Under the pieces are notes generated by a model, which ran no database searches, had not been told where the DNA came from, and saw only the letters and a list, made by a program, of their open reading frames with translations. 64,000 bases of DNA from Akkermansia sp. (GTDB taxonomy: Bacteria > Verrucomicrobiota > Verrucomicrobiia > Verrucomicrobiales > Akkermansiaceae): NCBI GenBank assembly GCA_017435505.1, contig JAFSEZ010000029.1, positions 23,549 through 87,548 of the forward strand, given 5' to 3'. This document shows, piece by piece, positions 38,501 through 45,480 of the stretch. Numbering within the stretch: position 1 is the stretch's first letter; each line of letters opens with the position of its first letter. A program made the translations under genes and the position numbers.

Positions 38501-39359
38501 TCACATCAAAGAAATAAGGCATGCCGGCAGCCTGAGAAGATGAACCAATCAACGGAATACAGTTGAGGGTAAGAAGCTTCTGCGGATTATCTATCTTCAT
38601 GGGCACAAAGTCCAGAGACTCACTATCCACAAACATGGGACCGGGTGTATCCCACGTTTGGCGCAACACACGGAGCGGGTCATCCTCTACCTCGCGGTCA
38701 ACAATAGAGATTTTGCTCTTCTGGTTTTCGCCACCAACCCACCAAGCAAAGCTGGCTTTATTCTTGCCGGTAGAGGGCATGTTGAGCAAATCTGCATACA
38801 CGTAGTGGCGCCCGGTGAGGCGCTTGCCCAGCGTACCCTCACCCACCAAACAAATGCGCTGCCCGGGCTTACGAGTCCCCAAATCATTCACAGCCTGCAT
38901 ATTGCGCACATCCTGCGGATTACGGGCAGAAATAAGCCACTTGCGGAACATGGATTCACGCCCTTGGCGGTATGTTTCTTTGATATCACTACCTTTCCCT
39001 GCCACGGGTTTTCCATATATAGGCCCGGACCAACTGTCCCATACGCCCAAAATGTGCTGCGACACGCCACCCTCCGACTCAGAAATGATACCGGAACTGG
39101 CAGAAACGCGGCGATCCGGCCCCATCTCCATCTGCAGGTTGGCAATGGCATCATCCAAACCGATGAGCGCCTGCTGGCGTGCTTCGGCCTGCAGAACCGT
39201 CTGCATCGCAATGCGGTTTTGGGAAGAAGCCATCGCCAAGATACCCACAGCCAAGAGGGTAAGCAGCATCATGAGCGTCAGCGATGCAATAAGCGCAAAG
39301 CCATGCTTCTTTTTCTTAATCAATCTTTTATGCGGAAAATTTGCTCGTTTGATTTTCAT
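35583..39359 (-). CDS. Verru_Chthon cassette protein A
   Basis: A 1258-residue protein of the Verru_Chthon cassette A family. The N-terminus is pilin-like: a basic start (LIKKKKHGFALIASL) with a G|F prepilin-type cleavage site and a hydrophobic helix (about 21-44), then an Ala/Gln-rich helix. The long rest would lie outside the inner membrane. Conserved C-terminal landmarks of the family are GPFLNMSDFINRRL and CEAVVQRTMDYVDP. In other Verrucomicrobiota the A protein is encoded with proteins B, C and D, thought to build a type II secretion or pilus-like machine; none of those is adjacent here. It is a single gene with its own promoter. Confidence 0.9.
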   Translation of the reverse strand: MKIKRANFPHKRLIKKKKHGFALIASLTLMMLLTLLAVGILAMASSQNRIAMQTVLQAEARQQALIGLDDAIANLQMEMGPDRRVSASSGIISESEGGVSQHILGVWDSWSGPIYGKPVAGKGSDIKETYRQGRESMFRKWLISARNPQDVRNMQAVNDLGTRKPGQRICLVGEGTLGKRLTGRHYVYADLLNMPSTGKNKASFAWWVGGENQKSKISIVDREVEDDPLRVLRQTWDTPGPMFVDSESLDFVPMKIDNPQKLLTLNCIPLIGSSSQAAGMPYFFDVTTASYSLPINVRTGGFKEDLCLLLNKKDLKGTDFAARSDQDCPLAEGKDVPVGTEKNMPIGSWQVLHAYYNCWPNGDANDADNFTARLIGKVDDAHTRMSGCMVKDGTDKYELDPNNSSPSTVYDTRTMIEQGSKAAGYARTPVMLAYMSNFGLVTEKVESSGSGSKQEEPKYNLDLCYAPTVLWWNPYNVPMKIRGKQLWSHSVPYKTMWLQSYANSSTQKHNYIWQRYAVGRNFSGAQYGFGSDFGEFFQRDNSSDTADIVFAPGEILYFSPGKARVTSDYSKAQSNPWIEGYHPSSVSGYKARFYTNKPTSEVTAGDWYVNLRLTVKSGTWDDSVAGAYPDGWWFAPRRRECITIFNGLNGMSTGVTDNGGDGKRGMSPHRFLLGWYDPDDTDTSTVFCDVNRNDSVWTEDGSQSDPTVPFFIAAVGVVPKSANPNLDSRIFEGKDYRTKTWQHSSPAFWGGMLTRPSDQQRQYHPYQLAALNVGAGLSAAPMDNVGRNGILGITSDGEQVSFVSVLELPVHPPFSLAGFAGMRLQPGWYKANSSGSNDFMNASIMRRAEYQSGVPGVGIGNSFADPCLPPGDIYVFHKNEISTEVGTNGQVFSDFFDHGLLINDALWDRWFCSSVSDMPDGGKSTRKAQEVMEDFLSGKEALPVSRYKKSATSYKDEEIIKRIMDKEGWKYIAQYLMIDGGFNVNSISEEAWASVLQGLAKRKLATNVNGKKLSLVEANKSESQVLFSRFMVSTTDKSIDSLGGYSMMQGSNSLRQGSGEAAAWGEVRMLEPESIRELARQIVKQVRKRGPFLNMSDFINRRLDKAGSETALKGALQAAIDETDINNLFNEVEAPKPGSGDLFAFPKAEEGSIYTAAPGYLIQSDVLASLGNILTVRDDTFTVRAYGCVRNARNAILAQAWCEAVVQRTMDYVDPTNAPADREYEPDGSKGKGLSRANQVMGRKFRIVSFKWLDAWDI

Positions 39360-39382
39360 ACACTATTCAACAGTACCCTACC

Positions 39383-39410
39383 ACTATACACCCCTAGGGT
39401 CGCACGTCAA
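39383..39410 (-). promoter_or_regulatory. Promoter of the Verru_Chthon protein gene
   Basis: Minus strand TTGACG (39405-39410), 16 nt, TATAGT (39383-39388); leader of about 17 nt to the ATG at 39359. Confidence 0.6.
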
Positions 39411-39455
39411 GCAAATTCGGGGTTTCCTCCTCCCAAAATCGGCGATTTCTCAATG

Positions 39456-39493
39456 AACGAAAGAACCCACCGGGAATAAGTTCCGATGGGTTC
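39456..39493 (-). terminator. Terminator after tRNA-Val
   Basis: Minus strand GAACCCATCGG pairs with CCGGTGGGTTC (one G-U pair; 39483-39493 with 39463-39473), 9-nt loop, then TTTCGTT. It begins 8 nt past the tRNA 3' end. Confidence 0.65.
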
Positions 39494-39500
39494 CTTGTGC

Positions 39501-39572
39501 TACGAAGTATAAGATTCGAACTTATGACCCCATCCGTGTGAAGGATGTGCTCTACCACTGAGCTAACTTCGC
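39501..39572 (-). tRNA. tRNA-Val (anticodon CAC)
   Basis: A 72-nt cloverleaf on the minus strand. Acceptor GCGAAGT pairs with ACTTCGT (first pair G-U), the D arm is GCTC/GAGC, the anticodon stem CATCC/GGATG holds the loop TTCACAC with anticodon CAC (reads GUG, valine), and the T arm is ATAAG-TTCGAAT-CTTAT. The discriminator is A. CCA is not encoded, so it must be added afterwards. It has its own promoter and terminator. Confidence 0.93.
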
Positions 39573-39603
39573 CTTGTTGCATCCCATAACCGGGTGCGGG
39601 CGC

Positions 39604-39632
39604 ATTCTACCAATCATTTTACTTCTTGGCAA
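39604..39632 (-). promoter_or_regulatory. Promoter of tRNA-Val
   Basis: Minus strand TTGCCA (39627-39632), 17 nt, TAGAAT (39604-39609), ending about 31 nt before the mature 5' end. It overlaps the last codons of the lipocalin gene. Confidence 0.65.
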
Positions 39633-40210
39633 GCTTTTTCTGCAAAAAATGTCATTTTATTCCTCTCTCCAAGTGTCATTTCGCACAGAGTTCCCCGGTT
39701 TTGCCGGGTCGGGCGCAGTTGGCTGATGTCAAATCCACGCTGTGACGCATCTTGCAAAAGTGGGAGCAAGTGAGACAAAGGAGCGTGCGCAAGGCGACTG
39801 AGAATCCACAGGCAGGATCCTGTTTCATTAGAGACCAAGGCGTTTTGGTAGTTCTCATCCACACGCAGCACGTGGTAGGGGGTGGAAATAAAGCGAAGAA
39901 ACGGCACAAATGAAATCTGCAACACCCCTTCTGCAACCGGTCGAGCCTTAGCTTTCGCTTTGTACACCCTGCCATCGGCATCCGTGCCGTAATTGGTGAC
40001 ATCCACCTGCCCATCCGGCAGCATGGTATACTCTGTCCACACCTCATCCAAGCCGTATTCAAAGGGTGTTTCTATGCGTGCAAGCTCGTACCAGCAGCCC
40101 ATGTAACGTTGCCAATCAAGCCCGGGTACAGGAATTGTTTCGGGTTGTTCTTCCCCCGGCACAGGCATTTTTCTCTCACTCAAATAGTATCGCAGCGCAC
40201 GCAGAATCAT
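39614..40210 (-). CDS. Lipocalin-family protein (Blc-like)
   Basis: A 198-residue protein with the lipocalin signature GCWYELAR near residue 38 and the later SCLWILSR block typical of bacterial lipocalin Blc. Lipocalins bind lipids or other small hydrophobic molecules in a beta barrel. Unlike Blc it has no clear signal peptide or lipobox; the first 30 residues are charged (YYLSERKMPVPGEEQPE). A CATACT box lies only 2 nt before the ATG, so the real start could instead be the internal ATG at 40168 (MPVPGEE). It is the last gene of a four-gene minus-strand run. Confidence 0.8.
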   Translation of the reverse strand: MILRALRYYLSERKMPVPGEEQPETIPVPGLDWQRYMGCWYELARIETPFEYGLDEVWTEYTMLPDGQVDVTNYGTDADGRVYKAKAKARPVAEGVLQISFVPFLRFISTPYHVLRVDENYQNALVSNETGSCLWILSRLAHAPLSHLLPLLQDASQRGFDISQLRPTRQNRGTLCEMTLGERNKMTFFAEKACQEVK

Positions 40211-40261
40211 ACAGTATGCGACTTAGGCGCATGCTGATTTTCCCCAAAAACAGGCGGAAAT

Positions 40262-41398
40262 TCAGGCAGGGAGAAGGCGTACAACGCGGTCCGCTCTCGG
40301 CAGGGTAATGGTGATACTGGTGCCCGTACCTTCTTTGGATGCAATCCCCAGCGTACCACCATGGTCTTTGATAATGCGGCGCACGATGAGTAAGCCCAGG
40401 CCATTGCCTTTCTTTTTGGTGGAGCGGAATGCCTCGTACATACTACCCATGACCTCGTGGGAAATGCCTGTACCATTATCGCTGATGATGATACGCACAT
40501 CCGTATCGTTGTAATCGGTCTGGATGTAGACCCCCCCCTGCTCACCGGGGATGGATTGGTAGGCGTTGCGAATCAAGTTGTAGAAAACCTGAAAAATCTG
40601 GTTAGAATCCACACTCAGCTCCGGCAAATCCTCACAGTATGCTTGATGCACCGCAATACCACGCGGTGCAATTTCCGGGGCAAGCACATCCAGCACGTGG
40701 TTGATAAGCTCGTTGATGCGCACAGGCTCGCGCTGCAACTGCGAGGGGCGCATGGATTTGAGAAATTGGTGCAGCAAGGTATCAAGGCGGCGCGTTTCAG
40801 CAAGAGCACCCTCCAAAAGCGGAGCCAATTTTTCTTGTTCTGATTGTCCCATTTTGGCAAGTTTGCGCTGCATGAGCTGCAAATTAAGTCCCAATGAATT
40901 GAGAGGGTTGCCAATTTCATGAGCCACAGCACTTGCCATGAAAGAGAGGAGATTCATTTGCTCTGCTTCGGCGCTTTCCTCACCCTGCTCCACCCGCTCA
41001 GTATCATCGCGCACCAACAGCAGGTACTCCATGCCATCGGCCACCGGGCTCATCAGAAAATTGTAATGTTTGGATTCAGGATAGTTCACGTGCAAATCCC
41101 GGGTGATGGCCACTCCGCTCCCACACAACTCCTTCCAGCTGCACGTTCCTCCCACCAAGCGTTCGAACGGCTCTTTGACCAGCTCTCTCAATGGACGACC
41201 ATAGATTGCCACGGCTGCCTTATTGGCAAAGCGAGGGCGACCATCCGCATCAAAAAGAATCAACCCATCTCGCAACGCATCAAATACATCCTGCAACAGC
41301 CCCTTATCAGAGGCAAGCCGGAGGAAAAGACTGCGCAGCTCATCCGGATCCATGCGATCCAAACGAGCCATTATTTTTTCCAATGTATCGCGATTCAT
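40262..41398 (-). CDS. Cytoplasmic PAS-domain sensor histidine kinase
   Basis: A 378-residue sensor kinase of the NtrB style. Residues about 38-135 are a PAS domain (LRDGLILFDADGRPRFANKAA), 150-215 the dimerisation/phospho-acceptor helix with the H-box SAVAHEIGNPLNSLG (H160), and 255-375 the ATPase domain with N box NLIRNAYQSI and G boxes DNGTGIS and KGNGLGLLIVRRI. No transmembrane segments, so the signal is sensed inside the cell. No response regulator gene is next to it or elsewhere in the window. It starts 14 nt after the GH31 gene. Confidence 0.92.
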   Translation of the reverse strand: MNRDTLEKIMARLDRMDPDELRSLFLRLASDKGLLQDVFDALRDGLILFDADGRPRFANKAAVAIYGRPLRELVKEPFERLVGGTCSWKELCGSGVAITRDLHVNYPESKHYNFLMSPVADGMEYLLLVRDDTERVEQGEESAEAEQMNLLSFMASAVAHEIGNPLNSLGLNLQLMQRKLAKMGQSEQEKLAPLLEGALAETRRLDTLLHQFLKSMRPSQLQREPVRINELINHVLDVLAPEIAPRGIAVHQAYCEDLPELSVDSNQIFQVFYNLIRNAYQSIPGEQGGVYIQTDYNDTDVRIIISDNGTGISHEVMGSMYEAFRSTKKKGNGLGLLIVRRIIKDHGGTLGIASKEGTGTSITITLPRADRVVRLLPA

Positions 41399-41412
41399 GA
41401 GGGGAGGGTGTG

Positions 41413-43794
41413 TCAGAAGTGGACGTTAATTTCACGGAACACGGCAGGAATTTCGGCTCGATAAGTCTTGCCGCCATCTATTGATTCGCAAGGCATCTCC
41501 ACACCATCGGCCACAAGGCGGGGGGCTGCGTGGTAGGGAAGCGCATGCAACACAAGGGTGATACAGCTGTTGGCCGCCTCCCGCTCACCCTTTACCGAGC
41601 AAGAGAGGGTAAACGAGCGAGCCGCCGCGCAGTAGCGGAAGGTGCGCAACAGGTAGTTCTCTTCCGAGAGTGCATTCGGGTCATCCCCGGCATCCTCATA
41701 GTGGTAGCTCTCCTCACAGGTGTGGGCAACCCACCACAAATCATAGGTGAGAGGCGGTGCCGGCAATTCGTCTGCATACTGCTGCACCGGCCAACGCGGA
41801 ATGATATGGCCACCACGCACATACACAGGAATGCGTGAAAGAGGGGTATTGACCCAAGTCTCGGATTCAGCCACGGGAGCGGGAGCATCCGTCCAGAAGC
41901 AGTACCAATTACCCGGCGGCACGTAGAGAAAGCGCCCCGACTCACCGGGATGATGCACCGGCACCACGTAGAACGAATCGCCCACAAAAAACTCACTACT
42001 GCGCCAGTAGGTGTCCTCATTCTCCGGGAACATGAGCGCCAGCGAGCGAATGATGGGCGTACCCTCCACCGAATAGCGGTAAAATTGCGTGTAGAAATAT
42101 GGCAACAAACGATAACGCGTCTCTATCGCTTGCCGCACGGCTCCCTCTACCACAGAACCGAACATCCAAGGTTCTTGCCCACCGAACTCGCCATTGTTGT
42201 GATTGCGGAAAAACACGTGAAAGGCAGCCATCTGCATCCAACGGCAGAAAAGCTCCGGCGTAGGCTTCCCCAAAAAGCCACCCGTATCTGCCCCGCAGAA
42301 TGACACGCCGCTGGCAGAGAGACGTTGCACCATCAGGTTGGCCATCTTCAGGTTTTCCCAGTCGGAGTAGTTATCGCCCGTCCATGTGGCGGCCCAACGC
42401 TGCAACCCGGCAAAGCCCGCACGGCTCAGCACAAAAGGACGCCGATCAGGGGCACTGCGTTTCATACCAAGGCGGGTTGCCATAGCCATGCACTGTCCGT
42501 ATATGTTGTGTGCTTTGAGGTGGGAGCAGGAGAACCCGTCAAATGCGTGCCGCGTGTCATCCGGGAAAGTTTTATCCGGGAAAATGGCAGGTTCGTTCAT
42601 ATCCGTCCACATACCGCGCACACCGTATACAGCGATTTGGCGGTGGAACAACGCCGCCCACCACTCACGTGTTTCAGGAGAAGTAAAATCCGGGAAAGTG
42701 CAGGAGCCGGGCCACACATCACCTTCTAACAAAGCACCATCGTGGCGGCGGCAGAATACATTGCGCTCAAACCCACTGCGCCACACGTAATTATCCGGGT
42801 TGATTTTAATGCCGGGGTCTACAATCGTGACCACTTTGAACCCCCGCTCACCCAAGCGTGCAATCATTTTTTCCGGCTCAGGGAAACGAGTTCTGTCCCA
42901 CGTGAGAGCTTGGTACTGATTCATGTGGTGAATATCCAGGTGGATGGCATCGCATGGGATGGCGCGGTTGCGCATCTCCTCTGCCAGCTCCATGACGTTG
43001 GATTCAGGGTAGTAGCTCCACTTACTTTGGTGGTATCCAAGAGCCCACAATGGCGGCAACGGCGGCAAACCGGTGAGGCGGGTATACATCCGCACCGTGT
43101 CCAACGCCGTGCTCCCGGAGATGAAGTAATAATCCATCACCCCGCCATCTGCCCCAAACAGCAGGCGGTCTGCCCGTTCTTTGCCAAAATCAAAGTACGA
43201 GCGCATGGTATTATCAAAGAAAATGCCGTATTGCGTTCCTTCGTTGAGGCACAGGAAGAAAGGAATACTCTTGTAGAGGGGGTCACTATCGGGGTGGAAC
43301 TTGTAGTGATCGGCCCCCCACATTTCAAAACGCCTACCGCGCATATTGAGAGCACAAGGTTTATCCCCCAGTGCAAAAAAATGCGCCTTTTCCGGCATTT
43401 TTTTGAGCACCCACACCAGCTCATCGCCCGTGCGCTCCTGCAAACGGTGCCCCATACCTTCGGCATCCGCACACAGCGTGTAGCCACAGCTATCCGCAAA
43501 CTCCAGCCCGGAGTCATCTTTGCGTATGCGCACACGCAGCTCAGGTGTGCGCACTTCGTAGTATGAATCTGTCTCCCTTTCAGAGAGGGGGACCTGCTGC
43601 ATGCGGTACTGTGGCGATACCCCGTAACTGGGGATATTTTCAAACACCGCCCGCGACACATAGCGGCAACGCACCATGCCGGCCTCCATGAAATACAAGC
43701 GCAGACGATTCGTCGGCAGTTGTAGTTCCAACGTCCGTTCATCCACCCATTCGTAGCGGTGGATACAATTCTTGGGGCGGGGCGAATCCATCAT
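41413..43794 (-). CDS. GH31 family alpha-glucosidase-type glycosidase
   Basis: A 793-residue enzyme with the GH31 layout: N-terminal beta domain (about 1-240), barrel (about 250-600) and C-terminal beta domains. The nucleophile is in GMWTDMNEPAIF (D398) and the acid/base in WTGDNYSDW (Asp near 474). GH31 enzymes release alpha-linked glucose, xylose or galactose from chain ends. No signal peptide is seen, so it acts on imported sugars. ATG codons at 43794 and 43791 are both possible. It lies 22 nt after the HIT gene and 14 nt before the histidine kinase, in one run. Confidence 0.92.
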   Translation of the reverse strand: MMDSPRPKNCIHRYEWVDERTLELQLPTNRLRLYFMEAGMVRCRYVSRAVFENIPSYGVSPQYRMQQVPLSERETDSYYEVRTPELRVRIRKDDSGLEFADSCGYTLCADAEGMGHRLQERTGDELVWVLKKMPEKAHFFALGDKPCALNMRGRRFEMWGADHYKFHPDSDPLYKSIPFFLCLNEGTQYGIFFDNTMRSYFDFGKERADRLLFGADGGVMDYYFISGSTALDTVRMYTRLTGLPPLPPLWALGYHQSKWSYYPESNVMELAEEMRNRAIPCDAIHLDIHHMNQYQALTWDRTRFPEPEKMIARLGERGFKVVTIVDPGIKINPDNYVWRSGFERNVFCRRHDGALLEGDVWPGSCTFPDFTSPETREWWAALFHRQIAVYGVRGMWTDMNEPAIFPDKTFPDDTRHAFDGFSCSHLKAHNIYGQCMAMATRLGMKRSAPDRRPFVLSRAGFAGLQRWAATWTGDNYSDWENLKMANLMVQRLSASGVSFCGADTGGFLGKPTPELFCRWMQMAAFHVFFRNHNNGEFGGQEPWMFGSVVEGAVRQAIETRYRLLPYFYTQFYRYSVEGTPIIRSLALMFPENEDTYWRSSEFFVGDSFYVVPVHHPGESGRFLYVPPGNWYCFWTDAPAPVAESETWVNTPLSRIPVYVRGGHIIPRWPVQQYADELPAPPLTYDLWWVAHTCEESYHYEDAGDDPNALSEENYLLRTFRYCAAARSFTLSCSVKGEREAANSCITLVLHALPYHAAPRLVADGVEMPCESIDGGKTYRAEIPAVFREINVHF

Positions 43795-43816
43795 TCAGAT
43801 GGTGACATGGGGGAGA

Positions 43817-44161
43817 CTAACCCGGAGGCCACTGCAAGCTACGCCCGCCGAGGATGTGAATATGCAAATGCGGCACGGTCTGGCCGGCATCGGCCCCGGT
43901 ATTCATCACCGTGCGGAATCCACCGGATTCCAAGCCCAAATCACGTGCGATATCTCCGACTTTGAGCATCAGGTGAGCCAACAAGGCCGCATCCTCAGCA
44001 GTAGCAGAGGCAATATCACACAGGGGTTTTCTGGGAACCAGCAACACATGCACAGGTGCCACGGGAGCTACATCGCGGAATGCAACACACAGTTCATCCT
44101 CATACACGATGGCAGCCGGTATCTCTTTATCTGCTATCTTTTGGAAAAGTGTTTTCTCCAT
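43817..44161 (-). CDS. HIT-family nucleotide hydrolase (HinT-like)
   Basis: A 114-residue histidine-triad protein with the catalytic HLHIH motif (about 98-102) and a family-typical start (TLFQKIADKEIPAAIVYED). HinT enzymes hydrolyse AMP-linked amines and acyl-AMPs in the cytoplasm. I chose the ATG at 44161: it lies 9 nt after a TATACT box; the longer frame would begin in the promoter. It heads a minus-strand run with GH31, the kinase and lipocalin. Confidence 0.92.
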   Translation of the reverse strand: MEKTLFQKIADKEIPAAIVYEDELCVAFRDVAPVAPVHVLLVPRKPLCDIASATAEDAALLAHLMLKVGDIARDLGLESGGFRTVMNTGADAGQTVPHLHIHILGGRSLQWPPG

Positions 44162-44170
44162 CTCACGCGC

Positions 44171-44199
44171 AGTATAGCGCAGCATATCTGAAATTGCAA
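44171..44199 (-). promoter_or_regulatory. Promoter of the HIT gene run
   Basis: Minus strand TTGCAA (44194-44199), 17 nt, TATACT (44171-44176), 9 nt to the ATG at 44161. Its -35 box touches that of the divergent promoter. Confidence 0.8.
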
Positions 44200-44228
44200 T
44201 TGCATTTTTCTCTTCCCCGCGCTATACT
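44200..44228 (+). promoter_or_regulatory. Promoter of the small membrane protein gene
   Basis: TTGCAT (44200-44205), 17 nt, TATACT (44223-44228), 9 nt to the ATG at 44238. Mirror image of the HIT promoter; the two -35 boxes abut at 44199/44200. Confidence 0.8.
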
Positions 44229-44237
44229 GAACCGGAC

Positions 44238-44516
44238 ATGCCGGAACAGGAAGATCTCAACACGTTCGACAGCCTCGACTGCGGGGGAGCCATGCTCATG
44301 CTTGGTATCACGCCTGCGGCTATTTCCTACTTCCTGCTGGACAACTTAGTCATGGCCATCACCTTCGGTGTGATTGCGGTGGTTGTTTCCGTTGTATTTT
44401 ACGCGCTCTCCCTCATCACGCATTGGAAACTCATCCCCCGCATTGTAGACATTCTGGGCATGACTCTCACCCCCATTTTCATCGGCATCACTGTGTGGCT
44501 CTGGTGCACCATGTAA
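44238..44516 (+). CDS. Small three-TM membrane protein
   Basis: A 92-residue protein with an acidic N-terminus (MPEQEDLNTFDSLD) and three hydrophobic segments (about 18-34, 37-60 and 72-90). No family recognised. It is supported as a gene by its clean promoter, the start codon at the same 9-nt distance from the -10 as its divergent neighbour, and the fit of its end 15 nt short of the converging hydrolase gene. Function unknown. Confidence 0.75.
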   Translation: MPEQEDLNTFDSLDCGGAMLMLGITPAAISYFLLDNLVMAITFGVIAVVVSVVFYALSLITHWKLIPRIVDILGMTLTPIFIGITVWLWCTM

Positions 44517-44531
44517 GCCCGCGGGCGAGCA

Positions 44532-45416
44532 TTATTCCATGAGGGCACGCCCCTCAACAGCGGATTCCGGCCAAATTCCCTGCTCCACCATAAAGGCTTC
44601 CCAAGCCAGCAAGATTTGTTCAAATACAGCGGGGTTGACCTCAAAGTGAGTCAAAGTGTGGTCGCCATTCGGGCACAGCAACAACTCTGCCGTGTTACCC
44701 AGCTGGCGCCACTCCTCGCAAAACCACTCACGCATCTCAAAATCCAGCAAAGGATCGGCCATACCATGAGCACAGAAAAGGGGTGGTAAATGCCGCCGCA
44801 GCAGGGCACAGGGGTTGATAACATCCGGATTTTCCATTTCCGCTTTCACGTTGAGCATGCGAGCCTCAGGCGCATCCACATCGACCACGCCACGTAGAAT
44901 CGCTACGCAAGCCGGGGAGAGCGGCAACACATCTTTACTGCCCAATTGCCACCAGCGACGCGTTTCCAGCAAAGGCTGCATTGCTGCGTTGAGAGCCATA
45001 AGACCTCCGGCATCTGCCCCGGCAAGGGTAATGCGGTCCTGATCTATCCCCAAACCGGCCGCGTTGTGGTGAATCCACTTCCATGCATCCAGCCCATCTT
45101 GGATGATTTCCTCTGCCGTGACCTCGTAGCAAGCATGGGTGCGGTATTCCGGCAACACGCACACAATACCACGGTGCGCCAAGTGCATGGCCCATGAAAC
45201 AAACTCCTCGTTATATTCCAAAGCCCACATGCCACCATGAAAAAACATGACAGCCGGGGCAAATGCCTGCGGGCTGTGCCCTGCCGGCGCAAAGAGACGC
45301 GCACGCAATTCCACACCATCAGCAAAGCGCTTCCACACAAAGGATGGAGCTTTGTCGAGCATACGCTGGCAGCGAGCCTCCTCTGCGGTGCGGGGTCTGC
45401 GTGGAAAGGACGTCAT
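44532..45416 (-). CDS. Alpha/beta hydrolase, HSL-like, with Asp in the nucleophile elbow
   Basis: A 294-residue alpha/beta-hydrolase fold protein of the hormone-sensitive-lipase/carboxylesterase type. It has the oxyanion motif HGG (60-62, FFHGGMWALEYN) and the elbow strand RITLAGADAGGLMAL. In the family this elbow reads GDSAGG with Ser as nucleophile; here the central residue is Asp (D135). A possible catalytic acid is in MADPLLDFE and the His in GDHTLTHF. I start it at 45416, since the ATG at 45425 is only 2 nt after the -10 box. Activity is therefore uncertain: an Asp nucleophile as in dehalogenases and epoxide hydrolases, or loss of esterase activity. Confidence 0.82.
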   Translation of the reverse strand: MTSFPRRPRTAEEARCQRMLDKAPSFVWKRFADGVELRARLFAPAGHSPQAFAPAVMFFHGGMWALEYNEEFVSWAMHLAHRGIVCVLPEYRTHACYEVTAEEIIQDGLDAWKWIHHNAAGLGIDQDRITLAGADAGGLMALNAAMQPLLETRRWWQLGSKDVLPLSPACVAILRGVVDVDAPEARMLNVKAEMENPDVINPCALLRRHLPPLFCAHGMADPLLDFEMREWFCEEWRQLGNTAELLLCPNGDHTLTHFEVNPAVFEQILLAWEAFMVEQGIWPESAVEGRALME

Positions 45417-45427
45417 AACGTGCATAC

Positions 45428-45456
45428 AGTATGCTATTTTCTTGCCATGAAAGCAA
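45428..45456 (-). promoter_or_regulatory. Promoter of the alpha/beta hydrolase gene
   Basis: Minus strand TTGCTT (45451-45456), 17 nt, CATACT (45428-45433), 11 nt before the ATG at 45416. The plus-strand promoter of the next gene probably begins inside its spacer (TTGCCA at 45442-45447). Confidence 0.55.
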
Positions 45457-45470
45457 GTCTGATGTAAGTT
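45442..45470 (+). promoter_or_regulatory. Possible promoter of the secreted protein gene at 45481
   Basis: TTGCCA (45442-45447), 17 nt, TAAGTT (45465-45470), 10 nt before the ATG at 45481. The -10 is poor, but the geometry matches the other genes. Confidence 0.35.
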
Positions 45471-45480
45471 CTAAACAGAT

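Noticed and set aside
39394..39582. 62-codon frame over the tRNA
   Set aside because: It reads through tRNA-Val and its terminator.
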